DNA of 34,654 bases, from contig CANCPZ010000005.1 in NCBI GenBank assembly GCA_947380175.1, positions 1 to 34,654 on the forward strand. Direction: 5' to 3'. This DNA is from Bacteroidota bacterium. GTDB lineage: Bacteria > Bacteroidota > Bacteroidia > 2-12-FULL-35-15. The notes beneath the pieces are model-generated. The model was not told where the DNA came from and made no database searches. It was given only the letters and a program-made list of their open reading frames with translations. Position numbers and translations under genes: made by a program. Positions 8,654 through 17,369 of the stretch are shown here, piece after piece (position 1 is the first letter of the stretch; each line of letters begins with the position of its first letter).

Positions 8654-10351
8654 TCATCTCTTATTTTTGAGAGTTTTTTTTGATTGCCGAGATGCCCAGG
8701 TGGTGGAATTGGTAGACACGCAGGACTTAAAATCCTGTGTCCATTGCGGACGTATCGGTTCAAGTCCGATCCCGGGTACACAACCGGACTTCTCTGACAA
8801 ATTCAGAGAGTCCGGTTTTTTTATTCCTTCTAAAATCTTTGATGCGTGGGCAACACAGCCAATCACATCGTTTACAATCGGGGTTCGATAATGCTCTATT
8901 TTTGAATCATAGACCAAGCCTTTAGGAAATACTGTATTTTGAAAAATTTGCTTTTGATAATAATCGCTCAAAGCCCAAACAGGTGCGAGATTGGCGGATA
9001 GTTGGCAGGTAAATTGGATCAATTCTTTTGGGTTCGATAATTTTTGGTTTAGCTTTTCAAGGTCACCCAAAAGCTTCTCTTTTCGAACTTTCATTTCAGT
9101 CGAAAACTCCTCATAAATATCCAAACTTACTGCCCCAATTGCATGTCTTTTGCGGAGATTATAGAACTCTTCTTCTACCTCGTTTAATTTCAACGAAAGG
9201 GCTTTTTTCTCCCCTGTGTTGGTTTCTGTTAGGTTTTCCCAAGTATAGCGCAGTTGGATCGCCAAAGGCTCGATTTGGGCAGAATCTACCGTATAAGTTG
9301 CCAATAGCTCTTTGAACTTATCGTGCATAATATTGGTGCTTCGGTTTATCCGAATTCCGATTTTATTTACCTTGTAATAATACAGCCCTTTCTTTTTTAC
9401 CAAATAGCCTGTAAATGGCGCACCACTTTCGGCATCTTTTACAAATACCTTTAATGGCAGGTTATCATTGGCTTTGTTACTTGTGAAGCCATCCGTCTTC
9501 TTTATCTCGTTTGCTCGTAAAAATAAATCCTCATCAATTAATGCCGGATGCCTTCCTTTTATTACTTCGCCATTCAATAAATTATGCGACATAAATCCGC
9601 AATAAAAAGGATTCTTAAAAATTCCGCCAAGCGTTTGTTTTGGCATGTTTAAACCTAAGTGTTTCAATTTTTCTATAATCTGTTCGTAGGTCATTGCATT
9701 GGCTCTCCATATAAACGCTTGTTTAATTAACTCTCCTTTTTCGTTTATCACAATGGTTTGCGATTCCATTCCTTTTACAAATGAATAACCTGTTGGCGCA
9801 TTTCCAATCCAATCGCCACGCAGTAATTTCTCACGCATTCCATCAATTGTTTTTTGTCTTCGTAAATCGTTATCGTACTTACTAAAAATAAATTGAATGT
9901 TTTGTTGCAATGCTCCAGCGTGTGAGTTGGTATCAATGGGCTGTGTAACAGCCATAATATTAACTCCAGTTTTCTTTAATTCTCCTGCGATATAAATTGC
10001 ACTATCTCCTGTTCGGCTGAAACGGTCTAAGCTATAAACTAAAATGAATGAAATTTTTTCTTTACTCGCTTTTACAAATTTGAGCATCCGACTAAATTCT
10101 TTTCGTTCATCGCTCTTCGCACTTTCATACGTTCCTCCAAAAAAGCCTTTTACATCGAGTTTGTTTTTTACAGCATAGTCAACACAGTATTTTTTCTGCC
10201 ATTCCAAACTTTGATTGGTATCCATTTGTTCTTTAGAACTCACCCTTGTGTAGATCACACAATTTTGTATGCCTAAATCTTTTACTTCGTTGCTTTTGCC
10301 TTTGGCAAATTGTTTAAGCAACATCTCGTTCTCCTTCTTCATATATTTCAC
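8654..10351 (-). CDS. Large serine recombinase (resolvase + recombinase domains); 3' end runs antisense through tRNA-Leu; true start probably ATG at 10342
   Basis: CVIYTRVSSKEQMDTNQSLEWQKKYC, LVYSLDRFSRTGDSAIYI, GNAPTGYSFVKG, IFKNPFYCGFMSH. Last ~40 codons are antisense to the terminator and tRNA-Leu. Confidence 0.92.
   Translation of the reverse strand: MKYMKKENEMLLKQFAKGKSNEVKDLGIQNCVIYTRVSSKEQMDTNQSLEWQKKYCVDYAVKNKLDVKGFFGGTYESAKSDERKEFSRMLKFVKASKEKISFILVYSLDRFSRTGDSAIYIAGELKKTGVNIMAVTQPIDTNSHAGALQQNIQFIFSKYDNDLRRQKTIDGMREKLLRGDWIGNAPTGYSFVKGMESQTIVINEKGELIKQAFIWRANAMTYEQIIEKLKHLGLNMPKQTLGGIFKNPFYCGFMSHNLLNGEVIKGRHPALIDEDLFLRANEIKKTDGFTSNKANDNLPLKVFVKDAESGAPFTGYLVKKKGLYYYKVNKIGIRINRSTNIMHDKFKELLATYTVDSAQIEPLAIQLRYTWENLTETNTGEKKALSLKLNEVEEEFYNLRKRHAIGAVSLDIYEEFSTEMKVRKEKLLGDLEKLNQKLSNPKELIQFTCQLSANLAPVWALSDYYQKQIFQNTVFPKGLVYDSKIEHYRTPIVNDVIGCVAHASKILEGIKKPDSLNLSEKSGCVPGIGLEPIRPQWTQDFKSCVSTNSTTWASRQSKKTLKNKR
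8694..8778 (+). tRNA. tRNA-Leu (anticodon TAA)
   Basis: gcccagg tg gtggaattggtagacac, anticodon arm caggactTAAaatcctg, long variable arm, T-arm atcggttcaagtccgat, 3' cccgggt-a-ca. Acceptor stem has one G-U pair and one A-C mismatch. Confidence 0.9.
8783..8821 (+). terminator. Rho-independent terminator of the tRNA unit
   Basis: accggacttctctg acaaatt cagagagtccggt followed by a T tract (one bulged T in the stem). Confidence 0.8.
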
Positions 10352-10544
10352 CTCCTTTAATTTGTTTTACTTTTTGTTGTTGTAGTTTCTGTTTCATATA
10401 AAGTTCATAAAACAGAATTGATAATTTTTCTAACGATTTAATTGTTTCTTCAGCGTGTTCGTCTGTATAGTTTTCAAAACCTTTGCAGTTCTTCAATTCG
10501 GCAATGGTCAATCGCTTGTGTACTTTCTCCTTCTTCTCAGCCAT
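10314..10544 (-). CDS. Small conserved protein preceding the recombinase; paralog of 34360..34557
   Basis: KRLTIAELKNCKGFENYTDEHAEETIKSLEKLSILFYELY; overlaps the recombinase start. Confidence 0.7.
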   Translation of the reverse strand: MAEKKEKVHKRLTIAELKNCKGFENYTDEHAEETIKSLEKLSILFYELYMKQKLQQQKVKQIKGGEIYEEGERDVA

Positions 10545-10553
10545 TGTGCCTCC

Positions 10554-11540
10554 CTACTCCTTAACAGTTATTACTTTGTATTTACGTTTGCTTCTTGGAT
10601 CAGTATTTTCTACCAAGATTTTCTTCTCAACAGGTTCTTTGGGTTCATCTTCCTTATCTGTAATTCGGAACTCATTATTTTTTTTGTCAATTAAAATAAA
10701 CTCTCGGTATTCCTTTTCACGCAGGATTCTGATGATAGCTTCCTGAGCAGTTTTACTTTTTGTTATTTCAAGTGGCTCATGTTTTTTAGATTTAAAAAGA
10801 ACAAATACTTTTTTGTATTCACCTTCTTTAATATAATACAACAGCTTTCTTTCCTTTACAGTAAATAGGTGTAAGCCATTTAAATATTCAATTAAATAAT
10901 CCTCAATTATAAATTTGAAAATCAAATCGGTTATGTTTACTCTTACTTGAGAATGAAATTCTTTTTTATAAAGTAGCTCTTGCGGATAATGATGTTCGTT
11001 CTCTTTAATAAAAGGGAACCACTCGCCATCGCTAAATACAATAAGCGATACCGATTTACGAGTTGCAATTGCTTCTGTAATTAAAATTTGCAGGTAATTA
11101 AAGTTGAACGGTAGTGTATCGTAGTCGGCAGTTTTATACTCCCCTGATTTAAAGAAATTCAAAAACTCTTCTTTTTCTTCACCTTCGTAGTTTTTTAATA
11201 CATCCATGTGGTTAACGAAGTTTTCAAATAACTCCTTTAATGGCAATGCTTCATAAACATCATCCGTTATTTTTTTAATAACCGGAAGTTGAATGCCAAA
11301 GGATCGTAATTCATTCACTACCTTAATCCATATAAAATCTACAAAACTAAATTTGCGATTGCTTTCTTTTTTTTCTCTTGAAAAACGGATGATTCCCTTT
11401 TCATCCCAATGATTAAGCACACGGTAATTTACTCCGGTATCTTTTGCGCTTAATTTTTCTTCGCAAAGCAATTCATATAACTCTGCGAGTTTATCAATGC
11501 TTTTGGTGTCTATAAACTCTTCTAATTTTACTGAAATCAT
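10554..11540 (-). CDS. MerR-like helix-turn-helix transcriptional regulator
   Basis: GVNYRVLNHWDEKGIIRFSREKKESNRKFSFVDFIWIKVVNELRSFG, a MerR-type N-terminal HTH; long C-terminal effector-like region. Confidence 0.65.
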   Translation of the reverse strand: MISVKLEEFIDTKSIDKLAELYELLCEEKLSAKDTGVNYRVLNHWDEKGIIRFSREKKESNRKFSFVDFIWIKVVNELRSFGIQLPVIKKITDDVYEALPLKELFENFVNHMDVLKNYEGEEKEEFLNFFKSGEYKTADYDTLPFNFNYLQILITEAIATRKSVSLIVFSDGEWFPFIKENEHHYPQELLYKKEFHSQVRVNITDLIFKFIIEDYLIEYLNGLHLFTVKERKLLYYIKEGEYKKVFVLFKSKKHEPLEITKSKTAQEAIIRILREKEYREFILIDKKNNEFRITDKEDEPKEPVEKKILVENTDPRSKRKYKVITVKE

Positions 11541-11580
11541 GCTTCCTCCTTTATTAAATGGTTTTTCGTTTTATTATACA

Positions 11581-11588
11581 CAAATGTA
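11581..11588 (-). promoter_or_regulatory. -7 box (TACATTTG on minus strand) for the MerR-like/small ORF/recombinase operon
   Basis: caaatgta on plus strand = TACATTTG on minus, about 40 nt upstream of the ATG at 11540. Confidence 0.45.
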
Positions 11589-11783
11589 AGACAATACAAA
11601 CGATAATTCCAAGCAAATGTTTCGGCATTTTTATCAAAATCAGTAAATAATTGCTAAAAATCGGTAAATCATAGAGTTAAATATTTATATTGATAATCAA
11701 GTATGTAAGTCAATAATAATCAAAATTTGATGCCGGAACGATCAAAACTATTGTGGGATTAATTGGGGATGATTACATTTGCC

Positions 11784-11869
11784 GTAAGAACTCTATAAGA
11801 CAAGATTAAGAACATTATAAGAGAAGTATTAGAACAGTGTAGTACAACATTAAGAACTCCATAAGAAAC
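11784..11869 (+). repeat. Four imperfect ~22-nt tandem units (consensus ATTAAGAACnnnATAAGAnAA)
   Basis: gtaagaactctataagacaa / gattaagaacattataagagaa / gtattagaacagtgtagtacaa / cattaagaactccataagaaac read consecutively. Confidence 0.6.
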
Positions 11870-11932
11870 ATATTGCGGAATAATTGGAAACACATTGGTT
11901 TAAGCACAAAACAACGATAAACTGATAGTAAA

Positions 11933-12478
11933 ATGAAAGATTTAGCGATTAAATACTTAGAAAAACTGGTACTTCAACAGCAAAGTAAAGATGAATTGAT
12001 TAATAAAATACTGCAATTACAGGAGCGTGATAAAGATTTAGTAGATAGATACAGCAATTTGTATAAATCCAAGAAAGAAAGCGATAAAAGCTACCAAGAA
12101 CGGATCAAAGAATATGAAGACCGTATTGAAGAAGTATTTAAAATGCACACGCATGGGCAAATTATTACCGAAGAGTATAAGCGTTTGGTTGATTTGAAGC
12201 TTGGCAACACCTACAACATTAATGCTACGTGGATTGATAAAATTGTTTTTGTTTTAAAAGCTGCCGGAAGACCTATGCGATCTGCCGAAATTATTGATGT
12301 GCTTTTAAAAAACGATATGACCTTCCGTACCCTTACCGATCATCAAAAAGGCTTATCTGCTCATTTAACTAAAGCTTTAAAGTATGGAAGGGTAATTGGA
12401 GAAAAACAAGCCGGTCAAAACGGATATTTGTTTTCTTTGCCAACCGATACAATAAAAAATTCTCTCGATAAAAAGTAG
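11933..12478 (+). CDS. Coiled-coil protein with C-terminal HARE-HTH/winged-helix-like domain
   Basis: N-terminal heptad-like region; VLKAAGRPMRSAEIIDVLLKNDMTFRTLTDHQKGLSAHLTKALKYGRVIGEKQAGQNGYLFSLP resembles a winged helix. Confidence 0.6.
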   Translation: MKDLAIKYLEKLVLQQQSKDELINKILQLQERDKDLVDRYSNLYKSKKESDKSYQERIKEYEDRIEEVFKMHTHGQIITEEYKRLVDLKLGNTYNINATWIDKIVFVLKAAGRPMRSAEIIDVLLKNDMTFRTLTDHQKGLSAHLTKALKYGRVIGEKQAGQNGYLFSLPTDTIKNSLDKK

Positions 12479-12480
12479 TT

Positions 12481-12675
12481 ATGATTGAGCCATTAAAAAA
12501 CTTAAAACGATGCGAACGTTGTGGAACCTCCTTCAAGTGTAACGCAAACGATATATCTAACTGCTTTTGTAAAAACATTGCTTTATCTGAAAAGGCAATG
12601 GAAACAATCAGTAAAAATTTTAAAGACTGCTTGTGCGAAACGTGTTTACGTTATTTTCAGAACAAAGCACATTAA
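12481..12675 (+). CDS. Small cysteine-rich (CWC-like) protein
   Basis: CERCGTSFKCNANDISNCFC...CLCETCLRYF; starts 2 nt after the previous stop. Confidence 0.7.
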   Translation: MIEPLKNLKRCERCGTSFKCNANDISNCFCKNIALSEKAMETISKNFKDCLCETCLRYFQNKAH

Positions 12676-12681
12676 AATTGC

Positions 12682-12810
12682 ATTGTGGGGCAATTGAAAA
12701 CATATCTTTTGTTATTGGGGAGCATTTGGAATTGATTGAGAAGCAATTGGGGAGTATTTGACAACACTTATTTATCAATGTGTTTTAATTGGGGAGGAAT
12801 TGGAAAAACG
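12682..12810 (+). repeat. Cluster of directly repeated AATTGGGGAGnATTTGG-like motifs
   Basis: attgtggggcaattgaaaac (12682), ttattggggagcatttggaattg (12712), caattggggagtatttgacaac (12744), taattggggaggaattggaaaa (12786). Confidence 0.55.
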
Positions 12811-12843
12811 TTGGTTTTATTGAAATGTTTCAATTTAGACAAG

Positions 12844-13701
12844 TCAAAATGAATTTATAAGATATTCCTGCTCTAATCCTTTTTTATGTTTATGAATAAT
12901 TTTGATTAAAGAAACTAAATTTTCATTATTTATCTTACTAAGATCAGGTTCTCTATAAATTTGAGTATTATAATTATTTGAATTGCCATTTTCTTTAATC
13001 ATTTTTTCAATTTCATCAGGGATAAAGAAGTCTGCTTTAGTGCCAATATGTTTTTGGTATTCATTTAAAAAAATATTAATTCCTTCAAAATCAAAATCTC
13101 CAAAATGTAAATAATTGTTGGAAGTATTTTTTATCCATTTAACCAAATCCTTATTTTGAGGATATCGAGAAACAAAAAGTGGGGTAATGTTTTTAAAAAA
13201 TCTATCCTGTTTATTTATGTATCTGAAGTTCTCGGGATTTTCTATTCCGATAATAGTTATATTCTTTGGAATAGTAAAAGTCTCGAAATCGTATATAAAT
13301 GTAAATGTCCCTTCAATTGGATTTATTACTGTAGGAATATTGTTTATTGTTGCATTTACCGGCTGATAACAATTTACCAAAAAGCCTTTGAATGTTCTAA
13401 TGTTTTTAACTTTTGAATTTGATGAAATTTCTATTGCCTCGCTACGGGTTAGTTTAGGGTTGTTTATTTGGTCGATGTATTGATTTAGATTATTTATGCC
13501 AAATTCGGTACGCAAATAATTATTCAAGTTTTCAGCATTCTTTATAAAATACATTCGCTTTGACTTACTAATGTTTCTATATTGAATAGCCCCATCCTCA
13601 ACCATTTTTAAAGCTATTGATTGCTTTAATTTACTTGACTGGACTTCTTCCCCATCAAGCATTTGTTTCACTTTCTGCGCTATGCCTATTGGAAGTTTCA
13701 C
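12844..13701 (-). CDS. jetD: Wadjet JetD-like TOPRIM-domain protein
   Basis: TOPRIM-like motifs ITIIGIENPENF and HFGDFDFEGINIF (DUF2220/JetD style); overlaps the jetC stop by 4 nt (13698-13701). Confidence 0.7.
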   Translation of the reverse strand: MKLPIGIAQKVKQMLDGEEVQSSKLKQSIALKMVEDGAIQYRNISKSKRMYFIKNAENLNNYLRTEFGINNLNQYIDQINNPKLTRSEAIEISSNSKVKNIRTFKGFLVNCYQPVNATINNIPTVINPIEGTFTFIYDFETFTIPKNITIIGIENPENFRYINKQDRFFKNITPLFVSRYPQNKDLVKWIKNTSNNYLHFGDFDFEGINIFLNEYQKHIGTKADFFIPDEIEKMIKENGNSNNYNTQIYREPDLSKINNENLVSLIKIIHKHKKGLEQEYLINSF

Positions 13702-16700
13702 TCTTGATTGAAGTTTGTTATTAATCGTTTTACTTTCGTGAAATTTTTATCGTCTTTATACAATTGATAAATATGTTTATAACCTAATGCATTATTTTCT
13801 TCTGGAGAACCGTTAATCAAAAATATGTTTCTCTCATTGGCAAATTTCAATAAGCCTTTCATATTATTTGAATGAAGTTTACCAATTTCGTCCATCATAC
13901 AATGTAAATTAAAGTCTTTAAATTGTTTGGACGATTCTCCTTTAGACACATTCAAAAGCATAATGTTTATCATCGCTTTTACCAAAATACCTGTTCCTTC
14001 ACTACCAACACGGTCAAGTTTTTCTTGCCAACCTGTATCGTTTTGGTTTTCAATAATTCTAAATTGCAATTCAAACGAATCTGATAAAGTTATTTTGTCT
14101 TTTTTGGACTCAGTAATTGTTTTTAAAAGAGCCTTCAACAACTCAATGGCTTGTTTATTTTTTTTATCAATGTCTTGAGTTGCAAAAAGATTGTTTGCGC
14201 CTAAAAACTGGTTTTCATTATTGAATTTATCTATGTTTATTAAATAAGATACAATTTTGTTGCTGCTTTCTACCCAACGCAATTCTATTTTTTTGATTGC
14301 TGTAACAAACGCTCCTTTATCAACAAAATCATTATTTATTTTCGTGATGGTTTTCTGAATCGCTCCACCTTTTGACATTAAATTACCAGTCTCTTTACCA
14401 ATAGTATGAATTATGTAAGCAAATCTTTCGTTTACATCCTTTTCAAAGCGTTCAATTTTATTTTCTTCTATAAACTCATTCAGTTCGTCAGCGAATTGTA
14501 AGTATTCTTCTGATTTAACAAAACTTGTTTTGAATTTAAAAATATTGTCAACCGAGAAACTACCTGTGAATTGAATTACTTCGTCACGTAATTCAGCTAA
14601 TCTTTTGGTATATGAGTTGTCAGAAATATTAATTGACTTAATAATTTCCGTGCAATTTTTATCGGTTTTGTTTACCTCTTTTGCTTCTTTAAAAGCAAAA
14701 GGAATATTTTGATAAATTTCAGTTTTAATAAAAGACTCGTACTCTTTTAAATCGGAAATATATTCTGCGTTTTTTAGGTTGAATTTTTTTAATAGTTCTT
14801 CAATAGTTTCAATATCTATTTTTTGCTTTTCTTTTTGCTGCTGATGCTTATCTTCCTCTACTTTTAAGTTCTTCTCAAAAGAATCTTTTTGATTATTAAA
14901 ATCTCCTACCTTATCAAACAATTCTCTTTTATCTTTTTCATATTCAATTAAAAGTCTATTGTTGTTTTCAATAAATTTTAATTCTGTTTCAACAGCTTCA
15001 AGGTTACTATCAATTTCTTTAATTTTTTTCGTGTCGGCCCCCTTATTTGCTAATTCTGAGTGTTGACTTTCTTTTATTTCTTTTTGTTTTTGAGCATAAT
15101 CAAGAATTGATTTTTTAAGTTCTTCATCAATTTTGATTTGTAATACTTCGACCTTTAGTTTTTCTTCATCAATTTTTTTGTCTTTTTCCTTTTCTTTTTC
15201 CTTTTCTATCTTAATTATTTCCTTCTCAATTATTTCAAGAGCGTCCTTTGCATTTAATTCTAATGTTGTCGCTTCGCCAATTTCACTATCAATTTTGGCT
15301 AAATCTTTTTCTTTTTCGGCTTTTGCCGATTTTTCAAAATCAATCAAAGCTAATTTTGCAGCATCTTGTTTTGATGCGTTTTGTTCGCTGTGATAAGTAT
15401 GTTCCTTTACTTCCTCTTTATATTCTTTGATTTTAGGAAGATATTTGCTTTTTAATTTTTCTAAATCATTTTCTAAAATTATTGTTTGTTCAGCGATATT
15501 ATTTTTAACAACCTCTATTTCTTTTGTTAAATCTGCCTTATCTTTTTGATAGTCTGCAATCGTTTTAATATTGTTGTTTATTTCATTAAGGTTTAACTCA
15601 ATTCCATAAAATGTAGCCGATTTAGCTAATAATTTTGGCGATAAAGATGAGTTAAACAATACGTTTTTATCATTATTAATTACTTTCCCTATTGTTTTTT
15701 CCCATCCTGAGTAATTATCGTTTAACCAGCCGAATAATGAATCTTTGCTATTAGCTATATTGAAATTTATCTCGTCAATTTTTGCTTGAAAGACTTGAAT
15801 TTTGTCATTCAATTTTTCAATTAGCCTTGAATAAATATCTCGTTTGCTTTGCTCTTCTAATTCAAATTGCTTTTGTATTGACTCTATCTGAGTTTTAAAA
15901 TGTTTAATTTGATTCTCATTTGTTAATTTAGAATTTATCAAGTCTGTTATTTCAGACTTTTTGCTTTCTATTTCTATGTCTAAATAACGCTTATGTTTTA
16001 TTTCAGTTTTTTTGTTGTATAATAATGAGATTGTTTTCCTTTTCTCTTCCAAAAATATTTTTGCTGTTTCAAGTCTTTCTTTATGTTCTTCTTTTATTTG
16101 CTTGATTATTTTATGATGCAATGTATTTGCCTCATCTTTAAAAGAGAGGAATTTAGATTGAATATTATTTTTTTCTTCCTTTTTTATGTTTTCAAATCCT
16201 TGCTTTTGATTTTCAATTTCCTTTAATAAGGCATCAAATCGCTGGGTTAGTTCTGTGAACTGTGCGGAAAGAATTTGTTTTTCGTTTAATAAACTTCCCT
16301 GATTAGAAAGCAAAACGGGTTTCTTTGATGCTCTCTGTATAATTTCTTCAATGTTTTTTTGCTTGTAATCATCCTCCTTCTCTTTAGCTTTATCAATATT
16401 GCTTTTTAAAACTTTTATGTCCCCAAGTATTTTATCTCTTTTCTTTTGAAAAACTTCGTTTAGCTCTGTAATCTTTTTTAAAAGTGTGGTCTTTTTACCT
16501 TCCTGTAATTCTAATTTTTCTTCGAGTTTTGGTTTTTGAACTTCAATATTATTTATTGCCCAAGCTAATTCCTTTGATAGTTGATATTTTTCTCGTTCTA
16601 AATGTTTTAATGTCGTGTGTAATTTTGCAATCTGTTCGGCTTGCTTCTTTACTATTTCCTCACCATTCTTATTTTTTTCTGTCCATTTTTTTATATCGGT

Positions 16701-17369
16701 AAGCTGTGCATCAAAGCTTTTAAGCTCGTGGATGTATATTTTCAAATCTATTTCTATATCATCATCGCTTAACGATTTTATAATTGTTTGTTTTATAAAT
16801 TCAGCTTTTAATTCCGCATTTAACAAGACATTCTGAATCGTTCTTGGAATATTTTGATACTGTTTACTTTCAAGTAAGGCATATTTTCTATATTCTTTTT
16901 TACCATCATTGTTGCCATATAAGATGTCTCTGTAATCTTCGTATCTATCAATTTTGTTGGAAGATGCAATTTGATTTATATTGAGTTGTTCCTTTATTTG
17001 CTCCCAATTTTCGTAAGCTTTATTTTGCTCATTAATAAACAAACTCTGTTTGTATTCGCTGTCAAAAAAGCGGAAACAAATTTTACCCAAATGTTTATAG
17101 CACAATGCCGAGTATGTGCCAGTTTCTTTTGCTATTTCATAAATAATGTATGAATCGGCAGTAGGGAAATAATATTCACTAAATGATTTTTTATCATTTT
17201 CAATCCCTAATTTTTGTGTATCAGCATTATAAAAAAATAAAATTGCTCTTAACAAAGTGCTTTTCCCAACGCCTTGCGTACCAATAAAATGCACATTGCC
17301 GCCAACTTGCACTTCGGCATACTTTACAGATGCACTGTTTATTAATATTACTTTATTCAGGTATCTCAT
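13698..17369 (-). CDS. jetC: Wadjet JetC-like SMC/MukB-type ATPase, 1223 aa
   Basis: N-terminal Walker A GTQGVGKSTLLRAILFF, very long coiled coil, C-terminal signature-like VGSEGTGILVKAMINIMLL and Walker B LHCMMDEIGKLH. Confidence 0.75.
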   Translation of the reverse strand: MRYLNKVILINSASVKYAEVQVGGNVHFIGTQGVGKSTLLRAILFFYNADTQKLGIENDKKSFSEYYFPTADSYIIYEIAKETGTYSALCYKHLGKICFRFFDSEYKQSLFINEQNKAYENWEQIKEQLNINQIASSNKIDRYEDYRDILYGNNDGKKEYRKYALLESKQYQNIPRTIQNVLLNAELKAEFIKQTIIKSLSDDDIEIDLKIYIHELKSFDAQLTDIKKWTEKNKNGEEIVKKQAEQIAKLHTTLKHLEREKYQLSKELAWAINNIEVQKPKLEEKLELQEGKKTTLLKKITELNEVFQKKRDKILGDIKVLKSNIDKAKEKEDDYKQKNIEEIIQRASKKPVLLSNQGSLLNEKQILSAQFTELTQRFDALLKEIENQKQGFENIKKEEKNNIQSKFLSFKDEANTLHHKIIKQIKEEHKERLETAKIFLEEKRKTISLLYNKKTEIKHKRYLDIEIESKKSEITDLINSKLTNENQIKHFKTQIESIQKQFELEEQSKRDIYSRLIEKLNDKIQVFQAKIDEINFNIANSKDSLFGWLNDNYSGWEKTIGKVINNDKNVLFNSSLSPKLLAKSATFYGIELNLNEINNNIKTIADYQKDKADLTKEIEVVKNNIAEQTIILENDLEKLKSKYLPKIKEYKEEVKEHTYHSEQNASKQDAAKLALIDFEKSAKAEKEKDLAKIDSEIGEATTLELNAKDALEIIEKEIIKIEKEKEKEKDKKIDEEKLKVEVLQIKIDEELKKSILDYAQKQKEIKESQHSELANKGADTKKIKEIDSNLEAVETELKFIENNNRLLIEYEKDKRELFDKVGDFNNQKDSFEKNLKVEEDKHQQQKEKQKIDIETIEELLKKFNLKNAEYISDLKEYESFIKTEIYQNIPFAFKEAKEVNKTDKNCTEIIKSINISDNSYTKRLAELRDEVIQFTGSFSVDNIFKFKTSFVKSEEYLQFADELNEFIEENKIERFEKDVNERFAYIIHTIGKETGNLMSKGGAIQKTITKINNDFVDKGAFVTAIKKIELRWVESSNKIVSYLINIDKFNNENQFLGANNLFATQDIDKKNKQAIELLKALLKTITESKKDKITLSDSFELQFRIIENQNDTGWQEKLDRVGSEGTGILVKAMINIMLLNVSKGESSKQFKDFNLHCMMDEIGKLHSNNMKGLLKFANERNIFLINGSPEENNALGYKHIYQLYKDDKNFTKVKRLITNFNQE

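Noticed and set aside
8436-8891. ORFs 8436..8657 (-), 8566..8781 (-), 8586..8891 (+), 8737..8925 (+)
   Set aside because: They are translations over or antisense to the two tRNA genes (GVRTRDLDLGKVALYQLSYF, RRGSNPRPRPWQGRALPTELLSH are well-known tRNA-antisense artefacts).
9028-10746. Plus-strand ORFs 9028..9315, 10455..10694, 10483..10746
   Set aside because: Antisense to the recombinase, small protein and MerR-like genes; no motifs.
11784-11869. CRISPR array
   Set aside because: Repeats are imperfect, abut without unique spacers, and there are no cas genes in the window.
15133-15393. Plus-strand ORF MICNTSTFSFSSSIFLSFSFSFSFSILIISF
   Set aside because: Antisense of the Lys/Glu-rich coiled coil of the JetC-like ATPase; composition artefact. 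The same applies to other small ORFs inside 13698-17369.
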